Below, one piece after another: positions 33,356 to 44,582 of a stretch of 47,847 nt of DNA (position 1 is the stretch's first letter; each line of letters begins with the position of its first letter). Under the pieces are notes generated by a model. It had not been told where the DNA came from. It searched no databases and saw only the letters and a list, made by a program, of their open reading frames with translations. This DNA comes from Gnetum montanum (taxonomy: Eukaryota; Streptophyta; Gnetopsida; Gnetales; Gnetaceae), in NCBI GenBank assembly GCA_015680685.1, contig MNCI01014252.1, positions 5,697 to 53,543 on the forward strand, given 5' to 3'. Both the position numbers and the translations under genes were made by a program.

Positions 33356-34318
33356 AGATTATTGAGAGTAATGTACAATAAGATGAGACATATATGATGG
33401 TAATTTTGCACATGGAGTTGTGGCTTGATGATATTTAGCAAGATAGTAGCAATAAAAAGCATAAGTAGAAGCATTCCTTGAAAAGACAAGTTATTAAATG
33501 TAATAACTGCAAGGATCTAGTATTTCGTAAGGTTATTTTTATCTAGGTGGTGGAATTTCCAATGGCTATGATTTCTTCCACTATTTATGGTATTAATCTT
33601 AAGTTTGAGAATGAGCTTCATTAAGATAAGATATTTGTTGTTGGTAGGGTTGTCTATAGTTATCTTACATATAAGGTAAATTCATAGGCTTTTGTTTCTT
33701 CACAAACTTTGGGTTCAATGCATATGCCCCATATTGCTATAAGTGGGTCATGATTGGATAACATCCCTTAGGATGCTCATATTAACATAGGTCATACTCA
33801 TTCTCATCTTCTAAGTTGGAATTAGTAACTTTTTTTGCAACAAAAAATTTCCCTTTATGGTTATACTTAATGTAGGGAAAACTATTTTGAGCCCCTTTTG
33901 CATTCCTAAAAGTAGTTGATTAAAGGTTTGGAAAGTTGGAAAAATGTCTTGGTGATTTAGAAGATGTTTGAACCAAGAGCTAGGATGTGATAGGAACTAG
34001 CCCATGTGACTACGAGACATCTTGCCAGAAAAGGACATGTCTTGTTTTGGCTAGAGACATCTCTAGAAAGACATTTATCCCAAGAAAATGATGTCTTTAA
34101 AGAGACATATTTCCACTAGATGATATGTCTTATGTAGAAAAGAGACATCTTTCCTAAGTTAAGGGCTTGTGAGAGAGACATCTTACCAAGCTTGTAGACA
34201 TTCCATATAACTAAGAAAAGTTTTGAGTTAGAAGTTCCAAGATGGAAAACAACTTGGCAAGATGAGATCAAGATTAGAAACATCAAATAATTTCCAAGTT
34301 GCTTATGAGGAAGGTCTC
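33356..34318. other. Spacer between D and E, no gene recognised
   Basis: It begins AGATT, the same five bases that precede element A by two bases. One forward frame between about 33480 and 33780 reads almost open (VVEFPMAMISSTIYGINL, then KIFVVGRVVYSYLTYKV) with scattered stops; I do not recognise it. From 34011 to 34181 GAGACAT recurs five times, with ATGTCTT in between. The spacer ends GTCTC, the target site of element E. Confidence 0.45.
34011..34181. repeat. Degenerate GAGACAT repeats
   Basis: GAGACAT starts at 34014, 34054, 34102, 34142 and 34175, 33-48 bases apart. Complementary ATGTCTT-like copies lie near 34036, 34091 and 34125. The pattern suggests a worn tandem or dyad array of about 40 bases. 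No role is known to me. Confidence 0.5.
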
Positions 34319-35209
34319 TAATGAGTACCAATATTGGATCCCCAATATCAGATCCTCGATATTGGACCCATGATATCAAATACGTGATATTGGAGATGCT
34401 GAAGCAATATCTGACATGCGATGCTGGAACCTGTCTTGTTCCCTATAAATAAGAGACAAGGGCACTTAGTTTTGGTATTAGTTTTTAGCCCCTTAGTCAA
34501 ATTCTTGCAGTTTTTCTATTCTAGATTTTGAATTATTTCTAAGTGCCTATAGTAGGAGTCATAAAGTGAACGGATCGTTATTCGAGCATTGTGTACCTGA
34601 GCATGCCTTGTGTCTAGAAATAAAGACAAACTTTGTGATAAACCTTGCAACATTCAGAATAGCTCAATTATTGTATATCATGGTATTTATTGTTATTTGA
34701 TGCTTTTAATAGTTAATTAATGTTATTTTCATCAAACCATTAATTATCAATTATCAATGAATTAGCACACTCAGCAGGACCACTTCAAGCATACGCGGAA
34801 CACTTGGTAACCCTATAACAACTAGCATTTGGTAATCCCAGTNACGTATGCTTGAAGTGGTCCTGCTGAGTGTGCTAATTCATTGATAATTGATAATTAA
34901 TGGTTTGATGAAAATAACATTAATTAACTATTAAAAGCATCAAATAACAATAAATACCATGATATACAATAATTGAGCTATTCTGAATGTTGCAAGGTTT
35001 ATCACAAAGTTTGTCTTTATTTCTAGACACAAGGCATGCTCAGGTACACAATGCTCGAATAACGATCCGTTCACTTTATGACTCCTANTCACATAACTCA
35101 TTCTTGTTCTATGTAGGTACATAAGCACTTAATCCTTGGAGTTTGACCAGATCACGTGTGAACTCTTGTATTCATATGGTTGGGTGTAGGGGTACCTCGC
35201 TGCTCATCA
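34319..35209 (+). repeat. 5' LTR of element E, containing an assembly artefact
   Basis: Starts TAATGAGTAC, ends TGCTCATCA. TATAAATA at 34444, AATAAA at 34619. The U3 array has hexamers at 34330, 34344, 34358, 34372 and 34386, exactly 14 apart, then 34406. From 34844 to 35087 the true sequence is replaced by a reverse complement of 34553-34796. The 3' LTR shows that about 227 bases of normal LTR belong there. Confidence 0.88.
34843..35088. other. N-flanked inverted copy, probable assembly error
   Basis: N at 34843 and N at 35088 enclose 244 bases that are the reverse complement of 34553-34796, exact over every part I compared apart from the last base or two. The 3' LTR has about 227 unrelated bases at this place (44040-44266). 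A wrongly oriented gap fill explains it. Confidence 0.88.
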
Positions 35210-35210
35210 T

Positions 35211-35228
35211 TGGTGCTATTGTTGGGGA
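35211..35228 (+). other. Primer-binding site of E, tRNA-Asp type
   Basis: TGGTGCTATTGTTGGGGA, one base after the LTR. The 3' GGGGA is kept, and the changes are mostly C to T or G to A. Confidence 0.78.
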
Positions 35229-35345
35229 TTTTGTTGTTTCTGCACTGATTAGAACTTAGGAAATCTTTCCATTGTTGAAACAAACCCTTAGAGTTAACTA
35301 TCCTACAATCACTGAAAAAGGGCATCACACACTAAGTAATTAATC

Positions 35346-37990
35346 ATGTCTCCTCCTTCTTATGAGAGTGCATCACCAACTAGGTCTGATACCATGAATA
35401 ATCGAAGGAAGGGTGCACATGATGATCCACCAATGCCCCAATAGTTTTACATGGTATACACTCATCCTGATGAGTATATACTAAACTTTACCTTTATCCT
35501 CCACCAAGATGAACAACTTTGATGGTGTGATTTAGAAGATAACATAGTGTTACCTCCCGATTGCTCAATCCTGGGCATGCTTCTTCATACTCTCACATGA
35601 ATTGGTATACAACACTTACAATCGGAGTACGTTGTGCATGAACAAGATTCGAGAGATTATTAACCCATGGAGGTGCAATGCTAGAGGGATTTGCAATAGG
35701 AAAGACATTACAAATCCATGAAGGGGAAGTGGTCTAAGGATGTCTCATATGTCCTAACTAAAAACAAGGGTGGTGAACTTGCCTTGGGAGGCTTTCCACA
35801 AAATGATGTTTCTCTCATTGACTTTGGTCAAGGAGTTGTGTATCAGAATCTTCACTCAACTATTCATAACCCAGGTTCTAGTACCAATGGATACAAAGGA
35901 TGCAAAAAAGAAACATTAACACATGATAATGATGGACATTTCGATCATAATCATGATCGAGACTACAACCACTAAAGAGAGGGTGACAGACGNCGATCAT
36001 AATCATGATCGAGACTACAACCACTAAAGAGAGGGTGACAGACGTTGTCATGATGCCAATCCTTCTTCTTCTTTACCTTCATCATCTCCTTCCCCATCTC
36101 CTTCAAGATCTAAACATAGTCGCAAAGGAAAAGACCATGAGGACAATGGTAAGAAAAATAGAAATCACCAACAAAATAATCAAGAAAGGGGATGATGGCA
36201 TTCCAAAGAGACACATTATGAAAGAAGGGAGAGTAGGAAATAGCATATGCATCATAGACCTCATAGATAGTATGATCACAATGAACCCCTACTCTTCACT
36301 CGAAGTATGTTAGATATAACAAAGGCCATTAGGTTTTCATCAAGGCACCAAAAGGACAATAGGATCAACAAACTAGACATGAATAACATCCCATGATTTG
36401 AAGGGGGATACAATGTTGATCCTCAAAGCCTTCTACAAGCATTCCATGATGCATGTGCCTTACAAAATATAAAAAATAAGTGGCAAAAGCTAAAGTTGTT
36501 TCCATGGACACTAATCAAGGAAGCAGAAAGCTGGTGTCAATTCTTAAAATTGAAATCCATTCGTTAATGGAGTACCATGGTGGAGCTATTCAATGATAAG
36601 TATCAAACATACTCCTGAGTGTCCAACCTACATAAGCAACTTCAAGGATGGAAACAAGGAGGACACGAATCCATGGATGCTACCATCGGCCAATATTAAA
36701 CATTATTACATCATTTTCCTAACCATGGTAACTTGCAAAAGAAACAACTATGCCATCTCATAGATGGGCTTAGGTACAAAATGTGAAGAACCCTTGGGAC
36801 TTATGTCCACGGAAGGCTATCTAAGCTTAGAGCCCATCAGGAACAAAGATTTTTGGAGCAAGTTACTAAGGAGGAAGGCAAGTTGAGGAAAAGAGAGAGA
36901 GTGAAGGAGGACAATAGAGATCCTTCCCTCTAAAAGAAGGAAATCATATTTTGCAAAGGTGAAGATGAGTTACCACTTGAAGAGATGGTGAATAGAAAGA
37001 CTTTACTCATTCAAAAATTTGCATCAAAAGTATTGGCAAAAGTGGATCAAATGTGGAACTTCCTAGATAATAAATTTCAAACTATTCTAAAAATAGTAGA
37101 GGAGTCTAGAGAACAAAGTAGTGACTGAGAGAGAAGGAAAAAGAAAGAAGCTGAGTATGCATGTAACAAGGGTAAGGGAAACATTTCCGTCATTAAAGAG
37201 GTTGTGGATTCAAGCACAGACAATGATGGAAGATGTGAGATATGCCAATATGACCATCCTAAAGGATATTACCTAGTAGTATCACATCTGCAAGAGTCTG
37301 GGGTGTATGCACTAAACCCATTGTTAAATAGACAACAAACATCTAGAAGGTTACCTTATCCTCAAGGTAACCCAAGGCAGTTCCACTAACCCTTGACATA
37401 TTATCTGAGTGGAGCTCCACCACAACCAAATGAATAGTATCAATAGTGGAAACACCCAAAATCATGGGAAATGTCACTACCACATCGATAATACCCTTAC
37501 CGTCAACCTGACCCATATAGATATTACGTTCAGTAGCTGATCTCCTCACATGACTCTACTAGTCACATTGCTCCTCAACCTTACTACCAGATCCCCGAGT
37601 ACTATAAAACTCCTTCTCCTAGGAGTGATGTTCCACATATGTAACATCCTTCTCATCTGATGCACCTCTTCCACCCTCAACTCCAATACCAGCTGCTCTA
37701 ACTATGCAGGAAAAGCTTCTTGCCTAGCTATAGCAACGTAATGCTACATGGGCTGTCAACCCTCAACCTAGTGTTGGTCTGGATAAATGATCAAGGAAAA
37801 GATCCTTCGTTAGGACCAACAGTCCAACCAAGTCCTTACATCCACAAGCGGCTAATTATCCAAACACCACAGTATCATTTGAATCTTCAGAGCTTCCTTC
37901 AAACCAAAAACCACACCCAATGCATATTGTCATGTTAACCCATACAATCATCAATTGGATTAAAGCTAGCCATCTTTCTAGGAAATTCTC
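35346..37990 (+). pseudogene. gag: gag relic of element E
   Basis: ATG at 35346 (MSPPSYES), then MVYTHPDEYILNFTFILHQD near 35450. At 35993 an N separates two copies of a 51-base segment, which adds an artificial break. The Retrotrans_gag core lies at about 36390-36890 (FEGGYNVDPQ, HFPNHGNLQ, YVHGRLSKLRAH). The knuckle at about 37230 reads CEICQYDHPKGYY; its last Cys has become Tyr. A proline- and glutamine-rich tail leads to protease. Several stops remain apart from the assembly fault. Confidence 0.8.
35942..36044. other. 51 bp direct duplication around an N, probable assembly error
   Basis: Bases 35942-35992 recur exactly as 35994-36044, with N at 35993 between them. This is what two overlapping contig ends look like when joined by an N instead of merged. 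Confidence 0.9.
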
Positions 37991-38410
37991 TAATCTTGGA
38001 AGTCCTCTTATTTAATTGGAAATCACTAAAAATGAGCCTTGCAAAGCTCTTTTGGATTTAGGTTCTGGTGTAAATTTGATCTCTTAAGAAATGTATAAAG
38101 CATGGAATCTGCCTCCACTAAAGAGGAGTAACATCCATTTAGAGTTGGCTGACCAGTCCATCATTGTTCCATTGAGACTAGTGGAGGACATTATCACCAC
38201 TGTTTATGGGTGGTTGTATCCAGCTGATTTCCTAGTGATCCAAGTCAACAACTATAAGGGGGACTTCCCAATCATAATGGGAAGAGCATGGCTAAGTACG
38301 ATTGATACGTGCCTAGGAATATGTGATCTTTCCCTAGAGATATCAAAATAAAATACATTTGGAAATATTGAGAAGAAGAAAGTTCTATGCATCACATATA
38401 GTGACACAGT
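37960..38410 (+). pseudogene. Protease relic of element E
   Basis: The active-site block reads ALLDLGSGVNLIS with catalytic Asp at 38055-38057. It continues as YKAWNLPPLKRSNIHLELAD, IVPLRLVEDIITTVYGWLY and FPIIMGRAWLSTIDT in the open frame 38091-38351. This is the most complete protease in the window; only a TAA before YKAW and a TAA after LEISK break it. Confidence 0.82.
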
Positions 38411-38939
38411 GTGCAACTACTTGAAGAAGTCCTAGTTTGTACAATGCTTAACATTTCCTACATGCAACCAATGTGCACAAGTGACTAACATACAAAGATG
38501 CTTGTATGTAGTAGCCACAAGATAGGAAGGCACCTAATGGCTAATAGTTGACCAAGAGAGCAATTCAACTATATGCATGGAACCAACTAAGAGCTTGACT
38601 TATCCCTATATTGATAACATAGATGCATTAGAGCAAGTCCATCGCCAACTTCCAAGGACCAACACTGAAAATATCAACTAGGAGAAGTTGAAAATCCCTA
38701 ACAAGTTTAAGCAAGAGTCCCTTGAATTAAAACTGCTACCCACCAATATTGAGTATACATTTCTCAAGAATAGAAAATCAGTAATCATTAATGCTAAGCT
38801 CGCTCCTCAACAAAAAGAAAAACTATTGAATATGGTAAACAAATGATTAAAAGTCCTTGCTTGGTCATATCCCAAATTAACCAGAATAGATCCTAGGATA
38901 TGCCAACATAGAATGTACATTGATTCCTCTATGAAGCCT

Positions 38940-40180
38940 TGATGACAACCGTAAAGATGACTGAACCCAAAGCTTAAGCAAGTAGTTAAAGAAGAAATTG
39001 AACAACTTCTAAAGGCCAGGTTCATCTACCCCATTGCTGATAGTGAATGGGTTATTCCATTATTCATTGTGCCTAAAAAGGGAGGTAAATGAAGGGTGTG
39101 TAGACTTTCGGCTATTAAACATGGTAACATTTAAAGATCATTTTCCATTTTCATTCATTGACCAAGTTTTAGATACCATTGCAGCGCATTGTTATTATAG
39201 TTTTCTCGATGGTTACAATGGGTATAATCAAATCAAATAGCACCAAAAGACTAAGCCAAGACTACATCCACAAGTTGTTAGGGGACATTTGCATATAGGC
39301 AAATGTCATTTGGCTTGTGCAATGCTCCAGCAACATTTCAACGTTTTGTTCTCAGTATATTTCAGTAGCAAATATTGAATGGTGTGGAGATTTTTATGGA
39401 TGATTTCTCCACCTATGGAGTGAACTTTGAACAAGCATTGGACCAATTAGAACAAGTATTGAAATGATGTGTAGAAACCAACCTAAGGCTTAATTGGCAA
39501 AAAAGCCACTTAGGTAGATAAGGTCATTGTATTAAGGCATAAAATTTCACAAATAGGGATGGAGGTAGATAAGGTCATCCAAGGAATCACTCATCAACCT
39601 AAAACTATAAAAGACATCCAATCATTCCTTGGACATACTGGCTATTATAGATGCTTCATCGAGAACTTTTCAAAGATTGCAAAACCATTGGAAGAATTAA
39701 CGAAGAAGGATGTACCCTTTAAATGGACCAAGGAATGTAAGCTAGCTTTCCAAACCTTAAAACAGAAGCTCGTAGAAACACCCATTCTACAAGCTCCTGA
39801 CTTGTTCAAACCATTCCATATAATGACTGACAAATCCAATTTTACTTTAGGAGCTATACTTACACAGTTAGATGACCAAAAACATCCCTATTACATTCAA
39901 TTGAAGTATTGTTGGTGCACAACTCAACTATACCACAATAGAAAAATAGTTAATGGTTGTGGTATTTATACTAGAAAAATTTAGGTGCTATGTATTAGGT
40001 TATAAGGTATTTATACACACAAATCATAGTGCGACCCGGTTCCTTATGAATAAACCAACAGTGAGTCCTCGTGTCATATGATGGCTGGTGATCTTGCAAG
40101 AGTTTGATATCATGATAGTAGATTGTAAAGGCACCAAGAATGTTGTTTCTAATCATTTATATCAATTGTGATGCAACAAC
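38940..40180 (+). pseudogene. Reverse transcriptase and RNase H relic of element E
   Basis: RT blocks: ARFIYPIADSEWVIPLFIVPK near 39015 (in part), VDFRLLNMVTFKDHFPFSFI near 39100, YSFLDGYNGYNQIK to 39237, FGLCNAPATFQRFVLSIF near 39310 and FMDD at 39393-39404. RNase H and the connecting region lie in the open frame 39559-39984 (IQSFLGHTGYYRCFIENFSK, then FHIMTDKSNFTLGAILTQLD). In the DAS position it has DKS. A frameshift near 39960 and stops prevent function. Confidence 0.87.
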
Positions 40181-40194
40181 AAAAAGGAAAAATA

Positions 40195-41540
40195 TCAAAT
40201 TTCTAATCACTTCCCTGATGAACTCCTCTTTGCTAGTGTAATAAACAATCAATCACCCATAGATATAAATTGGTATAGTAGCATTCTTACTTATCTTCTC
40301 ATACAAGAAACACCACAAGAGCTAGATACTAGAAAGAAACAATAGTTTCTCCACCGAGTCAAACATTTCATGCAAATTAATGGACACCTTTACAAGGTGT
40401 GTTCCAATGGCTTAGTCTGATGGTGTGTTCTTAATACAAACCAATTGCAAGTTCTCCAAGATGCTCATGAGGGCCCTTATGGTGGTCATTATGTTAGGAG
40501 ACAAACAACCATTAAAATCTTGCTTGCAAGATATTATTGGCCTACATTATTTTAGGATGCCCATCATTTTGTCCAATCTTGTGATTGTTACCAATGTGAT
40601 GGGGAAATGACTACTAGAATGGAGGGTCCACAATAATGGATTCAATCCTTAGATCCCTTTGACATATGGGGTATTGATTTTATGGGGCCTATTACACTAA
40701 TGTCCAATGGAAAAGCATACATTTTTGCTGTTGTTGACTATTGTACAAAATAGGTAGAAGTAGCCAATATTACTAACTATACATCATCTACCACTGCACA
40801 ATTTGTTCAACAAAAAATTGTAAATAGGTTTGGCGTGCCTCATGCACTTATTTCTAATAATAATACATATTTTATTATTATTAGAAGCTGATGCAATGCT
40901 TCAGAGTTGAGTATAAACTAACTACACCATATCATCCTCAAGTGAATGGTCAAGCTGAAGTTACCAATAGGGAGATCACAAAAATATTGAAATGGACCAT
41001 TAGCAAATATACGTGAGATTGGAGCACCAAACTAAACGATGCTCTTTGGGCCTACCGCTCCATGTGGAAACTCCCTATAGGCTATTCTCCCTATGAGTTA
41101 GTCTACAGTAAAATTCCAACACTTCCTATCCAAGTTGAGTTTTGTACACTATCTATAGCATGTGACCTCAATCTTGACCTCAGTCTAGCATAGAAAGAAT
41201 GGTTAATGAACCTTAACTTGCTAGATGAAAATCGATTAGCCACCATATCATCCAATGAACTATACAAGGCCTTTAGCAAACAATGTCATGACTGAAGAAT
41301 TAGAAAATTCAAATACCAACCAAGAGATATGGTTCTTTATTGGAATCCCACACATGTGCTACAATGAACTAAATTTCAAACACTGTGGGAAAGACATTAT
41401 ATCATTCATGAAACTTTTCATTCAAGGGCCATGATGATCTATAAACCTAAAAGCCCAGATAAGAAATTATTGGTCAACATCCAGCAAACCAAACCTTTCC
41501 ATGAGCCCAAAATGGCTAGTACTAACACTACCTCTATTGA
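40195..41540 (+). pseudogene. Integrase relic of element E
   Basis: The zinc-binding module is nearly intact at about 40465-40615: HEGPYGGHYVRRQTTIKIL, then FVQSCDCYQC, keeping His and Cys pairs. In the core the first Asp is in GIDFMGP (40676-40678). The second block reads ISNNNTYF, so Asp is Asn, and a small deletion follows. The Glu is kept in QAEVTNREI (40957-40959). The C-terminal part ends near 41540 (KPKSPDKKLLVNIQQTKPFHE). The point between GACATA and TGGGG (40666) is where C entered the B copy; 23 bases on is where B entered the A copy. Confidence 0.85.
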
Positions 41541-41585
41541 TGGACAACCCTGCTCATTATTTCAGATCTCCTCCTTCTCACTCGA

Positions 41586-41596
41586 CTGTGGGGGAG
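41586..41596 (+). other. Central purine tract of E
   Basis: CTGTGGGGGAG at the end of pol, followed by ATGG, as in C. Confidence 0.5.
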
Positions 41597-43501
41597 ATGG
41601 TCACCAATTCCAGTCATTCTAAGCCCTCAATTTCTTTTGTCTTTTTTGTTTTACACATTTTTCATATTTACGTTTTTTTACACCATTGTTAATATTTTTA
41701 CTATTTCTTTCTCTATTACATTTTGTTTAATTTACTCTCACTCATCATATAATAACTGCTCATGATGATGGATTATACTATAATACTATTGCTTACTAAT
41801 GTTTGGTTTTTACCTTTGACCTTCAATGTTGATGCTAAGATATGGTTACTTTTGATAAAACAAGAAATGAATCCATGTCATCCATTCATCCATTCAAGTC
41901 TATGGTCTCCCTTAGTTTTGGAATTGTACTATCCTTTTCTCTAAGCAAACCTATCAATGAATTGGTGGCTTGATATTCTTCAAACCAAGGAAAGATTCAA
42001 ATGGATTGAAAAGGGTATGACCTCAAGGGGATTCAATGCATTTGTGCTAGCTATTCTCTTGGGCACCTAGATGTTTTCATAGGTTTCTTGCCATTCCACT
42101 ATCAACTAATATCAAAAATTTAAATGAATCAAATAAGTCTTTGCATGGTGTGGTTCTCATGCAAAAAGAAAAAAATGATCAAAAGTCAAAGCACACACCT
42201 TAGACATAATAAAGGAACATGAGGTACAAGCATTGGTTATGGCACTAGAAATACATGTTACCCATACCTGAAGGTTCCCTCTAACTAAGGCCCTTTCTCA
42301 CTTCCTGCTTCTCTATTGCTCTCTTGTTGGAATGGTGGTGGCTCTATGGAAGAATTCTTATTTCTTTAGAAGGATGGATTGGTCAAGTGTGTTGATGCAA
42401 GGTCACTAGATGTGGTTAGTTTGAATCTAGATTTGAACTAAATTTTATTAAGTCACCTTAATCACATAGTACACAAGGGACTTTACACAACCTTGATTTT
42501 GGAATCCCATTCCATTCTCTCTTCTCTATTCATATTGCTTCCTGTATTCTACCTCATTGCTAGTTTTATGATAATTCTATATTTTGGTCGATGCATTATT
42601 ATTCTTTGGTAAATTCTTATGGGTAAATTCTTAACTATTATCTCCCTATGTCATTCCTAGAGCCTACAGACTATTTGGTTTGTGGGATTGTCAAGGCATA
42701 AAGGGCATGAGCCTACTTTGGGGAGGACCCACTAGCATTCCTTTTTGATGTAATTGTTAAGTTCTTTTCCTTAAGCATTTCTTGTAATCAACTATTTCTC
42801 ATTCACTCCATCTATGACATCTGTCTTTATCTGTCCTTCTATACATTTTTATTGGCTTCATCGTTGTTATTTCTCTAATCTTCCTTTTTCTTTCATTTTC
42901 CATGCTATTGCTACTAGAGGTTCACTTTTAGTTGTGGGGGTCCCTATCACAAATTTTTCCATTCCATTACTTATCTTACCCATACACCTTCGATAGTTAT
43001 CAGTTACAAACCTCTAACCCAGTATCTGCCATACCCACAACCTAGCCAATGTGCTTCATATCCAAGCAAGGTATCAATTACATTATATCTTATCTCTCCT
43101 TTCTAATTCATGATTGTGTTGTGTGTGTAGATGGAGATCACATAAATAATGGACTAGGATAGGAGGTAGCCCTTAGGATGCATTGGAGCAAGAGCATTTA
43201 CACAAGGAACAAGCTTGGTCATGTGACCATGGATGAACAATGGTCTGCACATTTTTGCCATCGGCAACAACGTGCCTCATTTTCTTTTCTCTCTCTCTCT
43301 TCAAACTATCAAATAAGGGTCTAGATGTCATCTATGTATAGTATTTACCACAATGGTTATGAACACCAATGGTGTAATAAGCTTGTCAATCCATTCACCA
43401 GGCACTTTGACTTTGTCATTCCACGTCATCGTCAATTGTTGTTCAGTCAATAATCTCATACCTTCCCAATATTTTGTAAGTAACTTAAGGATGAGCTTTC
43501 A
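41597..43501 (+). other. 3' non-coding region of element E
   Basis: Blocks in the same order as C: short T-rich stretch, TCTATGGTCTCCC near 41900, a changed version of the 26-base block near 42224, GCCTACTTTGGGGAGGACCC near 42710, a G-rich motif TTTTAGTTGTGGGGGTCC near 42927, and the 60-base module at 43071-43130. No coding frame of note; an extra 3' frame like that of B is absent. Confidence 0.6.
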
Positions 43502-43515
43502 TTCAATCATGGGGG
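43502..43515 (+). other. Polypurine tract of E
   Basis: TTCAATCATGGGGG, followed by TA and the LTR. Confidence 0.75.
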
Positions 43516-43517
43516 TA

Positions 43518-44386
43518 TGATGAGTACTGATATCAAATCTCCGATATCAGATCCTCGATATCAGACCCCCAATATCAGATACATGATATCAGATATGCCC
43601 CAGCGATATCAAACATGTGATGTTAGAACTTGTCTTGTTACCTATAAATAAGAGACAGGGGCACTTTTTTTTGGTATTAGTTTTTAGTCCCTTAGCCAAA
43701 TTCTTGCAGTTTTTTTATTCCAGAGTTAGAATTATTTCTGAGTGCCTATAGTAGGAGTCATAAAGTGAACAGATCTTTATTCGAGCATTGTGTACCTGAG
43801 CACACCTTGTGTCTAGAAATAAAGATGAACTTTGTGATAAACCTTGCAACATTCAGAATAGCTCAATTATTACATTTCATGTTATTTATTGTTATTCGAT
43901 GCTTTCAATAGTTAATTAATGTTATTTTTCATCAAACCACTCATTATCAATTATCAATGAATTAGCACACTTAACACGACCACTTCAAGCATACATGGAA
44001 CACTTGGTAACCCAGTAATAACTAGCGTTTGGTAATCCCAATAGTGTTACACTAGTTTAGGATGTGTTCAAAGAGTGGGAACAAATGCTGGTGTTAGGAT
44101 TAGTTAGAGAATAGTTAATTAGTTAAATCAAATTAGTTATTAAATTACCTCATTTCTCTCTTTTACACATCAAGAACATAAAACATAAAATAACCAAAAA
44201 TCACATACCTCGAGTTTACTTAACCATACAATTGAGCCTTACAAGTAAGCTTGGGAAGACAACGATCACATAACTCATCCTTGTTCTATGTAGGTGCATA
44301 AGCACTTAATCCTTCGAGTTCGACCATATCACCCATGAATTCTCATATTTGTATGGTTGGGCATAGGGGTACCTCGCGGCTCATTA
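43518..44386 (+). repeat. 3' LTR of element E (869 bp)
   Basis: Starts TGATGAGTAC, ends GGCTCATTA (CA changed to TA). TATAAATA at 43643, AATAAA at 43818. The U3 has GATATC or AATATC at 43529, 43543, 43557, 43571 and 43585, exactly 14 bases apart, then 43605. It supplies the true sequence for the damaged part of the 5' LTR. Confidence 0.9.
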
Positions 44387-44546
44387 GTTTCCTTCAGTTT
44401 CTTGGTCATGTAATTCATAACTATTAATCATGTTTGTTTATGAATGAATGACAATGCATGTAAATTCATGAGAGAGTTAGAAGGGATATTGCATGAGAGT
44501 TGTATACATTTCTATGATCAATTGTATGTATTATTGGCCATGATTG

Positions 44547-44582
<36 letters not shown>

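Larger units (their letters stand above)
34319..44386 (+). mobile_element. Element E: Athila-like retrotransposon, complete LTR to LTR
   Basis: E spans about 10 kb with both LTRs, primer site, gag, protease, RT, RNase H, integrase, two purine tracts and the non-coding 3' region. The 5' flank ends GTCTC (34314-34318) and the 3' flank begins GTTTC (44387-44391), a 5 bp duplication with one mismatch. It is not nested in the other elements. Single N positions at 34843, 35088 and 35993 mark faulty assembly inside it. Confidence 0.9.

Noticed and set aside
34553-35087. A 244-base perfect inverted repeat able to form a huge hairpin
   Set aside because: The second arm lies exactly between two N and replaces normal LTR sequence seen at 44040-44266, so an assembly fault is far more likely than a biological hairpin.
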